From Bacteroidales bacterium (lineage in GTDB: Bacteria > Bacteroidota > Bacteroidia > Bacteroidales > JAADJA01), in the NCBI GenBank assembly GCA_030596605.1, contig JAUVJI010000036.1:1-33006 (forward strand): a stretch of DNA of 33,006 nucleotides, in the 5' to 3' direction. Below are positions 8,338 to 16,073 of this stretch, piece after piece. The notes beneath the pieces were generated by a model. That model did no database searches and was not told the origin of the DNA. It saw only the letters and a program-made list of their open reading frames with translations. The stretch's first letter is position 1; the number at the start of each line of letters is the position of its first letter. Made by a program: the position numbers and the translations under genes.

Positions 8338-8412
8338 TTCCTAAGTTGTCCCGGACTCTCGCGTCAGCTTACGCACAGGTCTACCCGATTTCCTCAGAGA
8401 TAAACGTTTTGT
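8338..8412. repeat. Direct repeat, right copy, flanking the GIY-YIG gene
   Basis: This is the partner of 7943-8010. It carries CTAAGTTGTCCCGGACTCTC and ends in TCCTCAGAGATAAACG, with an insertion of ~17-20 nt relative to the left copy. It sits immediately upstream of the GIY-YIG start codon on the minus strand and just past the stop of the GT4 gene 8446-9588. It may carry the promoter of the GIY-YIG gene. Confidence 0.7.
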
Positions 8413-8445
8413 TTTATTTGTTGGTTTTGTTTTGTCACAGTTGTC

Positions 8446-9588
8446 TTATTTGCGCACATAATTCACCGCCTGTTCAAAACCGGAAACAAAGAGATCCATA
8501 CTGGCCTCTTCCCCAATCGTTTTTCTTGCTTTTTTGGACATGTCCACCAGTTTTTCCGGCTGGTTTAATAAGCCGGTCATTGCATTTTTCAATCCTTTAA
8601 CTGAATTATCACAGAAACAGCCATTGATCCCATCACGGATATATTCCACTTCGGGTGAATGGAATGGTCCTTCCGGGCCTTGTTTGCAGGTCATTATGGG
8701 GCAGCCCATGCTCATGGCATGTACTACTGATAAGCCTACATAACCGGGTATCACCATCAGATCGGAGGCAAAGAGGTAGCTGGAAGAAAGTAAAAGATCA
8801 TGAATAGAACCGTAATAAAAAATGTGTTTGTGCTCTTTTGTATAAGCCTTAACCCTTTCCTCTTCCGGGCCACTGCCAATGATATGCAGACCCAAATCAG
8901 ATTTACTTTCAAGGGATGTAAATGCTTCCAGCAAGAAGTCAAGCCGTTTGGCCGATACCAATCTCCCAATAAAAACAATGTTTTGCTTATGCTGAAAGCC
9001 CAACTTTATTCTGACACCGGCTTTTCCTTTTGCCTGAAGCTCGTTGTAAATGCTGTTTAATTCGTTCGTATCCAAGGTGTTATTTGCCAGGAATAGTTTT
9101 TCCGGTTTGTTCACATGCTGTGCCAACAAATCCATTCTTTTCTGTGAGTACAGTATCACTGCATCCGCTCTGTTGTACACCCACAATTGTATTTTACTCT
9201 GCCTGCTGCCGAATGGCTTCAGCATCTCTTTTGACTTTACACCATGTGTCCACACTACGAGTTTGTATCTGAAGAACAATTTAAAAAAGAGCAGGCACCA
9301 GAAGGTGACATAGCTCAATGAGAACTCCGTAATGACGATACCAGGTTTGTATTTCCTTAAGGCAGGGCAAATTCGTTGCAGCATGGCAGTGGGGGACTTA
9401 CCAAAATACATGCGTGGAATTACTTCATTTGGAAAATCCAGTTTCTGTTGCTCCTGTAAGGAAGCTCCTTTTCTTGCCCTGCTGTGGCATACTACTATTC
9501 CCAGTTCTTCATTTAATTTCTTAAACATCGGTACCCTGTAATGGGGTATCAGGCGCTGGAATAAGAGTATGTTGGTCTTTTTTTGCAT
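8446..9588 (-). CDS. Glycosyltransferase family 4-like (GT-B), variant EX7E
   Basis: This 380-residue GT-B protein has the donor domain marked by IVFIGRLVSAKRLDFLLEAF and the late motif GLSVVHAMSMGCPIMT. At the place of the GT4 EX7E motif the two glutamates appear as Gly and His (PGYVGLSVVHAM), a variant also seen in a branch of family-4-like enzymes, so it is not necessarily dead. The N-terminus (NILLFQRLIPHYRVPMFKKL) is typical of transferases acting on lipid-linked glycans. The ATG at 9588 lies next to palindromic module copy B. No other gene is close enough to be coupled, so it seems to be a single-gene unit. Substrate unknown. Confidence 0.85.
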   Translation of the reverse strand: MQKKTNILLFQRLIPHYRVPMFKKLNEELGIVVCHSRARKGASLQEQQKLDFPNEVIPRMYFGKSPTAMLQRICPALRKYKPGIVITEFSLSYVTFWCLLFFKLFFRYKLVVWTHGVKSKEMLKPFGSRQSKIQLWVYNRADAVILYSQKRMDLLAQHVNKPEKLFLANNTLDTNELNSIYNELQAKGKAGVRIKLGFQHKQNIVFIGRLVSAKRLDFLLEAFTSLESKSDLGLHIIGSGPEEERVKAYTKEHKHIFYYGSIHDLLLSSSYLFASDLMVIPGYVGLSVVHAMSMGCPIMTCKQGPEGPFHSPEVEYIRDGINGCFCDNSVKGLKNAMTGLLNQPEKLVDMSKKARKTIGEEASMDLFVSGFEQAVNYVRK

Positions 9589-9775
9589 TTTATTTTTTTA
9601 CTGTCCCCCTCTGGAGGGGGTAGGGGGAGGAATTTATTTAGTACGTATCAAAATAGGTAAACTATTAAATTGTTTCTTCTTTTACTCCACCCCCGTCACT
9701 ACGTGCCACCCCCGCCAGCGGGGGATATGGCTCCGATGTCCCCCTCTGGAGGGGGTAGGGGGAGGAGTATAAATG
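9589..9775. repeat. ~187-bp palindromic repeat module, copy B
   Basis: This is a near-identical copy of 6114-6300 in the same orientation, with units at 9602-9631 and 9737-9766 and the inner hairpin CCCCCGC-CA-GCGGGGG at 9709-9724. Differences are few, for example a changed tract around 9657-9665. Like copy A it abuts the start codon of a GT4 gene, with only an A-rich leader of about 13 nt between the unit and the ATG on the minus strand. The two GT4 proteins are not close relatives, so the duplicated part is the upstream DNA and not the gene. Confidence 0.9.
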
Positions 9776-9983
9776 ATCGTTTAATTCCCTGCCCGCCGAA
9801 CAGGTTCTTTGGCAGGCGGGAGAGGCACCACCGATAAGCCCGTGTGTTAGCGTGCCGTAGGAATCTCTTACTTTCCTTCCCACACCCCTCGTTCCCCGAA
9901 GGGGAGGATCCCTACCCTCAGTATATGATCACTCCCGACCCGCCAGGAACAAACCTGCCTTCACTCCGTTCCGTTAGCTTCGA
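9776..9983. other. GC-rich intergenic repeat debris, no gene seen
   Basis: No gene is supported. The region contains CCCGCC...GGCGGG arms at 9792-9797 and 9815-9820, a TTCCCCGAAGGGGAGG hairpin near 9893-9907, and a stretch (~9955-9995) that reaches into the last codons of the next GT4 gene. Its base composition is clearly more GC-rich than the flanking genes, in keeping with dispersed repeat elements accumulated at a cassette joint. Confidence 0.5.
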
Positions 9984-11165
9984 CTACCTTGCGGGACACT
10001 TTACAATCTCCTCATACCTCTCATGAAATTCTTTACATATTTTATTCCATTTGAATTTTTCAACTATTTTCTTTCCATTTTTAGCAAGTTTTTTTCGTAT
10101 ATCACGATTAAGAATCAAGAATTCTACTTTTTCACGAATATCTCTTATGTCGTATGGATTAATACATAAAGCACTTTCATTTTCTTTAATAAAGCCAAAT
10201 ACACCTGTATTCTTTGATAATATAATTGGCAACCCTGCTGCCATTGCTTCAAAATAAACTCTCCCAAATGTATCGCTTGAGCTTGGTAAGATAAAAATGT
10301 CGTGTTCTTTTAGTATTGCGGGTATTGTGTTATGAGGAAGTTCACCACGAAAAACGATATTATCATTTACTTTTAGGGCTTTAATTAAATTCATTAATTT
10401 CTTCTTCTCAGGACCTTCACCAACAATTGTAAGACTTAATTGATATTTTTCTACCAAGGGAGCAATGGCTTCTATTAAATTGTTAATCATTTTGCGCTGA
10501 ATAAGCTGACCTATTGTTATTAATTTAACCTTGTTTTCTTCCTCTTTTATGTCTTTTCTTACAAAGAATTTATCACTTAATCCATGAGGAATTAAATAAG
10601 AAGTTAGATTGTTACTTTTTAACAGTTTATACATTGGCCCACTAGGTGTTGTAACAGTATTAGCATGAGTAATTATTTTTTTAGCGATAGGATTTGACCA
10701 TTTTTTAAAAAAATATTTTTGTTCGCTACGGATAGTCAATATATATGGAATTTTATACTTTTTGTATGAATAATAAGCTAATAATCCATCGGGAAAGATA
10801 AATTGTGCGTGAATCACCTGAATATTCTCCTGGATTATAATTTCTTTTAATTTCCTCCGGTTAAATAAGAAAATTGAAGTGCTTAACAGAGCATGCAGGT
10901 TTACAAATCGTGAAATTGAAAAGTATGGGAAAATATTTACTTCAAAGGTTTTATAATTATACCGTTTTAATCTGCTGATTTTATTTCTTTCCCTCCATCT
11001 TTTTGATAACAAACCGCGGAATAAAGAAAACGATGATGGCCTAATAAAATAAACTTTATCTTCTTTATATGATTTTATATAATGTTCGTAGAAAGTGAAA
11101 ATAATATCATTTTCCTGATAGATATCCGGAACTGGCAATACAGATGCTATAGAAAGAATATTCAT
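9984..11165 (-). CDS. Glycosyltransferase family 4 (GT-B)
   Basis: The protein is about 393 residues from the preferred ATG at 11165 (MNILSIASVLPVP); a GTG 15 nt upstream at 11180 would add five residues but gives a less typical start. It has a classic GT4 plan: acceptor domain with VIHAQFIFPDGLLAYY, donor domain from KLITIGQLIQRK, GEGPEKKKL, and DTFGRVYFEAMAAGLP, where Asp replaces the first Glu of EX7E. It probably adds one sugar of the repeat unit. The last five residues (KCPAR) and the stop are encoded by GC-rich repeat-like DNA, so the native 3' end may have been replaced by a repeat insertion, with little loss since the final helix is present. Confidence 0.88.
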   Translation of the reverse strand: MNILSIASVLPVPDIYQENDIIFTFYEHYIKSYKEDKVYFIRPSSFSLFRGLLSKRWRERNKISRLKRYNYKTFEVNIFPYFSISRFVNLHALLSTSIFLFNRRKLKEIIIQENIQVIHAQFIFPDGLLAYYSYKKYKIPYILTIRSEQKYFFKKWSNPIAKKIITHANTVTTPSGPMYKLLKSNNLTSYLIPHGLSDKFFVRKDIKEEENKVKLITIGQLIQRKMINNLIEAIAPLVEKYQLSLTIVGEGPEKKKLMNLIKALKVNDNIVFRGELPHNTIPAILKEHDIFILPSSSDTFGRVYFEAMAAGLPIILSKNTGVFGFIKENESALCINPYDIRDIREKVEFLILNRDIRKKLAKNGKKIVEKFKWNKICKEFHERYEEIVKCPAR

Positions 11166-11204
11166 GCTAATAGAGGACACAGCCGCATTCTGTATAACTT
11201 GTTC

Positions 11205-12182
11205 TTAAAAGTTAATTAGAGGCTGTAAAATTTTCAATAATATAATAAGGGAAGTTATGTGTTGTACCAAAATCCTGAATGGAAGAAAAAACGATAAAAT
11301 CTTGTGCTTAAATAACATTTTTCTTGCTGTTATGATTTTCTTGAATGCCAAAAACAAAACAGAAGAATATTTTAACGGATTTTTGTAGAAATATTTCCAA
11401 ACCCTTTCCATTCCAATTGTTGCTGATTTGTAAGAAATAGCACTTCTATAACGATAAGCTTCTTTAAAGTGTAATAGTTCAAGATACACGTCTAGCCGTG
11501 CATGAATAGAAGTTTGTTCACTAATTGTATTTTTACTTGAAAGGTCATGATATCTAACCAATAATAATGGTTTATCAATGAAATAAAGATCACCAAAGAG
11601 CAAAGCTTTATGATATAATAAAGTGTCTTCAGAATATTTAAAAGTCACATTAAATCCCTCGCTTTTAAAAAGTACCTCTTTGCTTATCACTACACTTGGT
11701 GTTGCTGAACTTATACCATTGAGTGTTTTTAAAAATGGGGCTTCCAATAAACCCGGAATACCTCTTGCATATTTCTCTTTTTTAACCTGGCCTGAGTATT
11801 CGGTATCCAGTATATCTGCTTTAGAGTATATCAATGCCAGATTTTCATGTTTTGAAATTATTTTTCTTACTTCGGACAACTTGTTTTCATACCAAACATC
11901 ATCAGCATCCAGAAAAGCAATCCACTTACCATTTGCGTGCTTTAACCCTAAATTCCGACTTGCGCTAACTCCTTTATTAGCCCCACCAGGATGTTGATAG
12001 GTACGGATTTTACTACTAATTTTTCCCCATTTATGTGCTATTTCTAAACTTTTATCTTGTGAGCCATCATCAATAATGAGCAATTCCCAATCATCAAACG
12101 TTTGATGCAATACGCTTTGTATTGCTTCTTCAAGATATGAAGCAGTATTATAAACCGGAATAATGACAGAAAATAGGGGCAT
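11205..12182 (-). CDS. Glycosyltransferase family 2 (GT-A)
   Basis: The protein is about 325 residues from ATG 12182 (MPLFSVIIPVYN). The open frame runs on to a TTG at 12197, but that start would overlap the upstream gene and add five untypical residues. GT2 features are the nucleotide-binding strand VIIPVYN, the early acid LLIIDDGS, and the DXD-type metal site FLDADDVWY. A basic, hydrophobic C-terminal tail (~280-325) suggests membrane association. It follows another GT2 with 11 nt between them. It probably transfers a sugar in the inverting mode; the specific sugar is unknown. Confidence 0.9.
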   Translation of the reverse strand: MPLFSVIIPVYNTASYLEEAIQSVLHQTFDDWELLIIDDGSQDKSLEIAHKWGKISSKIRTYQHPGGANKGVSASRNLGLKHANGKWIAFLDADDVWYENKLSEVRKIISKHENLALIYSKADILDTEYSGQVKKEKYARGIPGLLEAPFLKTLNGISSATPSVVISKEVLFKSEGFNVTFKYSEDTLLYHKALLFGDLYFIDKPLLLVRYHDLSSKNTISEQTSIHARLDVYLELLHFKEAYRYRSAISYKSATIGMERVWKYFYKNPLKYSSVLFLAFKKIITARKMLFKHKILSFFLPFRILVQHITSLIILLKILQPLINF

Positions 12183-12193
12183 GGGTAATCTGG

Positions 12194-13135
12194 TCAATCG
12201 GTAATAATTAAATCTTTATTTAATTTGATTTTTAAAAGTAATTTATTGGCTTTCAAAAATGTTATTTTAAAATGTTTAATGTCAAACAATATTATTTTTA
12301 CTGCATGGTGGTAAAAGTTACACCAGAGTTTGTTTTGAAGATATAATATATAAAGTCTTTGAAGTGTCACCGCTTCAGCTTTGTGCAAAGAAGGCCAGTA
12401 TGATTTATCAATGTGCCGTTCAAGCACTTTATATGTTGTCAATCTGCTTTTCATACGGTTTATATAATCTTTGTTTGTGTAATGCCCCTGCTTATTGATG
12501 CGATAAGCGGCTGTTACCTGGTCGATGTAACTAACTTTAGTTTTTACTGATAACAGGGAAAATAAAAAAGTATCCCCATTAAATACTTTTATTAAACCTT
12601 TTAATATATCATCTGACAAATATGATCTTTTGAATACAACTGTTTGCGTCGGAGGTGTAAAGCCTCCAATAATATTTTGCGCCTCCAGATCCCTTTTATG
12701 TTTTTCAGGTACAGAACTTTCTTTAAGCAACTCACCTTTTTCATCAACAACGGACCTATCGGTAAAACACATGGAAAATTCAGGATGCGCCTCCAGTAAA
12801 TCAACCTGTTTTTGCAACTTCAAAGGATCAATCCAATAGTCGTCCCCTTCCAAAATGGCAATATATTTCCCCTTGCAGGCTTTATATGTTCTCACAACAT
12901 TGGGCATGGGACCCACATTTGAAGAAGAAGTAACTAATTTTATTTTTTCAGGATATTTAGTCTGATAAGATTGAATTATTTCACGCGTTTTGTCGGTGGA
13001 GCAATCTTCGCCAATAACGATCTCAAAAGGGAAATCTGTTTTTTGCATTAAGACGCTATCCAACGCCTGCCTGATAAACGTTTCGTGGTTATACGTGATA
13101 AAAGCTACCGAGACTTTGACTGGTTGATCGTTCAC
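12194..13135 (-). CDS. Glycosyltransferase family 2 (EGDDYW type)
   Basis: This 313-residue GT2 has VAFITYNHE at the N-terminus, IVIGEDCSTD in place of the usual IDDGS, and the metal site ILEGDDYWIDP, followed by KLQKQVDLLEAHPEF. This EDCS/EGDDYW branch also includes the gene at 29055-30014, a clear paralog. The start is GTG at 13135 and overlaps the stop of the GNAT gene as GTGA, implying coupled translation. No nearby ATG offers a better start. The C-terminus is basic and hydrophobic (ITFLKANKLLLKIKLNKDL), fitting a membrane-linked enzyme. Confidence 0.9.
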   Translation of the reverse strand: MNDQPVKVSVAFITYNHETFIRQALDSVLMQKTDFPFEIVIGEDCSTDKTREIIQSYQTKYPEKIKLVTSSSNVGPMPNVVRTYKACKGKYIAILEGDDYWIDPLKLQKQVDLLEAHPEFSMCFTDRSVVDEKGELLKESSVPEKHKRDLEAQNIIGGFTPPTQTVVFKRSYLSDDILKGLIKVFNGDTFLFSLLSVKTKVSYIDQVTAAYRINKQGHYTNKDYINRMKSRLTTYKVLERHIDKSYWPSLHKAEAVTLQRLYILYLQNKLWCNFYHHAVKIILFDIKHFKITFLKANKLLLKIKLNKDLIITD

Positions 13136-13599
13136 AACTCCAACATCATTTTTTCTTCACTTACAGAATAGAATCCCATTTTTTCATAGATTCTGATAGC
13201 CGCTGTATTTACGGGTTTTACAAATAAATACACCTGTTTCAAAGATATATTCTTCCTGGTAAACTTTATCAGTTCATTTGTTGCCTGATATCCGACTCCT
13301 TTACCCCAGTAGCTTTTTTCACCGATAAAAATGTGAAATTCAGCATCATTCTTTGTCATATTGGTTAACTGGACATTTCCTATGTACTCATCACCATCTT
13401 CAAGGCAAATAGCAAATCGTTTACTTGCGGTGTCTTGCAATACCTTTTTAATCCATGCAGTTTCAATTTCAGAAGTTACCGCGATATCCGGCCGGTTACC
13501 TGTATATTTCCACACTTCCGGGTCGTTTCGCCATTTATAAGAGATCAACGCATCTTCTACTCTTAACGGGCGTAGGTATATGTTAATCAAATCTTTCAA
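13132..13599 (-). CDS. GNAT acetyltransferase (RimJ/RimL-like), probable amino-sugar N-acetyltransferase
   Basis: This 155-residue GNAT protein has YLRPLRVEDA at the N-terminus, the acetyl-CoA-binding turn GKGVGYQATNELI (motif A), and a C-terminal NTAAIRIYEKMGF typical of the family. In glycan loci such proteins acetylate an amino group on a nucleotide sugar (as WecD- and FdhC-type enzymes do). The adjacent DegT-like gene and the VioA-like gene at 16074 make a 4-amino sugar a natural substrate, by inference. No ATG exists: the frame begins with TTG at 13599 directly after an in-frame TAA, or TTG at 13590. It overlaps the DegT-like gene by 17 nt. Confidence 0.85.
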   Translation of the reverse strand: MKDLINIYLRPLRVEDALISYKWRNDPEVWKYTGNRPDIAVTSEIETAWIKKVLQDTASKRFAICLEDGDEYIGNVQLTNMTKNDAEFHIFIGEKSYWGKGVGYQATNELIKFTRKNISLKQVYLFVKPVNTAAIRIYEKMGFYSVSEEKMMLEL

Positions 13600-14533
13600 T
13601 TAATTCAATAATTTTAAACATGTCCGGATTTCCGTATCGCTGATCAATGGGCAAGGGTATTAAATTTTGTGCCAGTTTGTTTTCCCATTGTTCGCGCTTT
13701 GTCCAGTCGAGTATATTAGACCAGTAAGTTGCCACATATATTTTGTTTTGGATTAAATATTCACGCAGTCCCGGTTTTGATGAATAAAAAGGATATACCA
13801 TTGGCACTGCTCCGGGATGGAGATTGATATCAATTTCATTATGCTTCATTAATTGTGAGTGTAATAATTCAAAATTCTTTCTTCGCTTTGCGGCAATAGT
13901 TTTATAATCAATTGAAGAAAGTAGTTTATTAGTCAATGCCGACATTCTTTTTATGGGTTGGTCAATCAGGCTGCTGTCGTTATCCAGAAAATCCTGATAA
14001 CCCTCTTCAGGGCCAAATTCTATTCTTTTCAATAAATGACTGAACCGATCTACTGATCTGTCTGTTTCCAGTTTGTCTTTCAATTCTATGGTTGTAGCTA
14101 AATATCCTCCATCAGGCAGGCCAAAAAATTTGCGAGGCGAATAAAATGTATCAATGCCTTTTAAAGGCCTGTCGAAAAAAGCCTGGGCATTATCAATAAT
14201 AAGATTTAAATTTTTACCAGCCAGCCTTTCAACAGTTTGTCCTTTCAAGCCGAAGTAATTGGTATATAATAAGGCCTCATCCTTGTGCATTTCAAAATCA
14301 ATGATCGGTTCAAACTGTTGATCAATATGATAAAACGAATAATTTATATCCAGCTTTTTGAATGGTTCAAGTATAACATCACAGGTATAATAAGGAATAT
14401 ATACTTTTGAATATTTTCCTATTCGCAAAATATACTCCAGGCAATTACGGCCTGTATTCAATCTGATCAGGTTAGGATGATACTCCTTACCAGGAGAGGT
14501 TTCCAATTCAAAGTAGCCACCAGTGGGTTTCAT
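13583..14533 (-). CDS. Divergent DegT/DnrJ/EryC1-like PLP-dependent protein
   Basis: This 316-residue protein is shorter than usual aminotransferases of the DegT group (~370) but keeps key sites: RLNTGRNCLEY for the phosphate-binding area, the PLP-nitrogen Asp in LIIDNAQAF (Asp114), and the Schiff-base Lys in YSPRKFFGLPDGG (Lys135). It is thus likely a working PLP enzyme, though far from the two standard paralogs in this window (16074 and 21503). It overlaps the WbqC gene upstream (ATGA) and the GNAT gene downstream, so these three products may act in one step, such as making and acetylating an amino sugar or attaching an amino acid. Function unproven. Confidence 0.75.
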   Translation of the reverse strand: MKPTGGYFELETSPGKEYHPNLIRLNTGRNCLEYILRIGKYSKVYIPYYTCDVILEPFKKLDINYSFYHIDQQFEPIIDFEMHKDEALLYTNYFGLKGQTVERLAGKNLNLIIDNAQAFFDRPLKGIDTFYSPRKFFGLPDGGYLATTIELKDKLETDRSVDRFSHLLKRIEFGPEEGYQDFLDNDSSLIDQPIKRMSALTNKLLSSIDYKTIAAKRRKNFELLHSQLMKHNEIDINLHPGAVPMVYPFYSSKPGLREYLIQNKIYVATYWSNILDWTKREQWENKLAQNLIPLPIDQRYGNPDMFKIIELIERFD

Positions 14534-15237
14534 AATAAATCATAATTATTCAGCATTTTACTAATCTCTTCCGGGCTGTTAAACATCATGACATCAATGA
14601 TCGATAAACCGGGTTCAAAAATTTCTCTTTTCTGATCGTAGGGTAGTAATTTAAAATCCAGAAAATTAATTTGAATATTATTCTTGACATATTTTTGCTG
14701 GTCAAAAAAATCTAGCCCACCAATCGGATTAATATAATGTTCGGCCTTCAATGCTCTGCAAATATTCAATGCCCACTCGTCAGCTGCATTCGGAGTAACA
14801 ATATTTAGATTCATTTTTGAAAATACATCATAATTAAATTCCATGCTAAGGTAATCACAGGTCAACTTCAGGACTTTAATGTTTAAATCAGAAATAGTTT
14901 GAAATTCAAATCCTTTTAACTCATTTATCAGGTCCACTACCTGCTTAAAATAGGGAGCCCTTTTTTTATAATGTGCTAACTGCGCCACGAGCTTTGCAAT
15001 CCAATCTTCGGTGTCATTTATGATCACTTGATTAATCGGTGTATTCCGACTATGTTTTTTCAACGGTACCCTGATATACTGAACACCTTCAATAGGTTTA
15101 AGAATCCGGTTGCGTTCAATCCATCCATGCCTGATGAATTGAGGCGTATCAAATAAAATAAATTTATCGGTTTGTTTAATCAAAGAGAAATACCCCAGGT
15201 AAGGAAAGAAATAGGGTTGCATGATGGTACACTTCAT
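14530..15237 (-). CDS. WbqC-family protein
   Basis: This 235-residue member of the WbqC family carries the family N-terminus MQPYFFPYLGYFSLI, then FIRHGWIERNRI and VPLKKHSRN, and the C-terminal half with the segment INPIGGLDFF. The family is common in O-antigen and capsule loci but its reaction is not established. Here it lies 9 nt after a methyltransferase gene and overlaps a PLP-dependent gene by four bases, suggesting a shared modification step. A second WbqC gene lies at 30828-31547, next to sulfotransferases, so the two probably serve different substituents. Confidence 0.88.
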   Translation of the reverse strand: MKCTIMQPYFFPYLGYFSLIKQTDKFILFDTPQFIRHGWIERNRILKPIEGVQYIRVPLKKHSRNTPINQVIINDTEDWIAKLVAQLAHYKKRAPYFKQVVDLINELKGFEFQTISDLNIKVLKLTCDYLSMEFNYDVFSKMNLNIVTPNAADEWALNICRALKAEHYINPIGGLDFFDQQKYVKNNIQINFLDFKLLPYDQKREIFEPGLSIIDVMMFNSPEEISKMLNNYDLL

Positions 15238-15246
15238 AAGCTAAAA

Positions 15247-16026
15247 TTAAAAATCAACGAATTCACCAGAATCTTGCGTATAATCATATTTTTTTCTAAT
15301 AGCAATGGTATTTGTTTCATTGTAATAAACTACTTCATCAAAAAATAAGGGGTACAAAAGCTTATCATTTAAAACTTCACTTCTAAGTTTTCTTGGGATA
15401 AATTTTGAAAACTTATTGATTAATTTAATTGTGATATTTTTAATTTTTGTGCGAAACTTTAACTTTCTTTTTATTAAAGGTGGTATGATTAATTCATAAT
15501 TAGGATAATTTTTCAGGATAAATCTCAGAACTTTATTTATTGACCGAAACCGAACATCGTCAAATGCTATTATACCATTAACGGATAATAATTTGTCTAA
15601 AAAGAAAAAATCTAACAATACTTGATCGAATGTATGATTCCCGTCAATGAATCCTAAATCAAATTTTCGGTTCTGCTTATATAAATTTGGCAAAGCAATT
15701 TCCGATTTTTCCTCAATCAAAGTGTAAAAATCAAATCCTGCCTTATGCAAATTATTAATACCTATGCCATGCCAATTTTTGGTTTGAAAAGGATCAATTA
15801 TAGTATGGTGTTGATTTGGTTTGGTTGAAAGCGCATCACAAATGTATAATGATGAAATACCGAATGCACAACCAATTTCAATAGATGTATTTATTGGATT
15901 GTTTTTTATTAAATAAGTTAGGAACTCTCCTTCATGGTTTGGAATACTTGAATAAAGATCGTATTCAACACCGTTTTTATCAGAAACGATTTTTGTTTCT
16001 AAAATTTCTTTTAATGTTTTATTCAT
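15247..16026 (-). CDS. Class I SAM-dependent methyltransferase
   Basis: This 259-residue protein has SAM motif I IEIGCAFGISSL (~49-60), an acidic residue after strand 2 in IIDPFQ (~77-81), and LGFIDGNHTFDQVLLDF (~124-140) followed by GIIAFDDV (~151-158). The IDGNHT..V..D pattern places it near the Methyltransf_24 group, which includes glycan and cephalosporin O-methyltransferases. A role in O-methylation of a sugar or substituent of the polysaccharide is likely. The basic C-terminal part (~190-230) is AT-rich and may aid membrane or glycan contact. It has small gaps to its neighbours (47 nt upstream, 9 nt downstream). Confidence 0.8.
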   Translation of the reverse strand: MNKTLKEILETKIVSDKNGVEYDLYSSIPNHEGEFLTYLIKNNPINTSIEIGCAFGISSLYICDALSTKPNQHHTIIDPFQTKNWHGIGINNLHKAGFDFYTLIEEKSEIALPNLYKQNRKFDLGFIDGNHTFDQVLLDFFFLDKLLSVNGIIAFDDVRFRSINKVLRFILKNYPNYELIIPPLIKRKLKFRTKIKNITIKLINKFSKFIPRKLRSEVLNDKLLYPLFFDEVVYYNETNTIAIRKKYDYTQDSGEFVDF

Positions 16027-16073
16027 TTACTAATTATTTCTAGAAACTAAACTTTAAAAACTATTTTTTTCGA

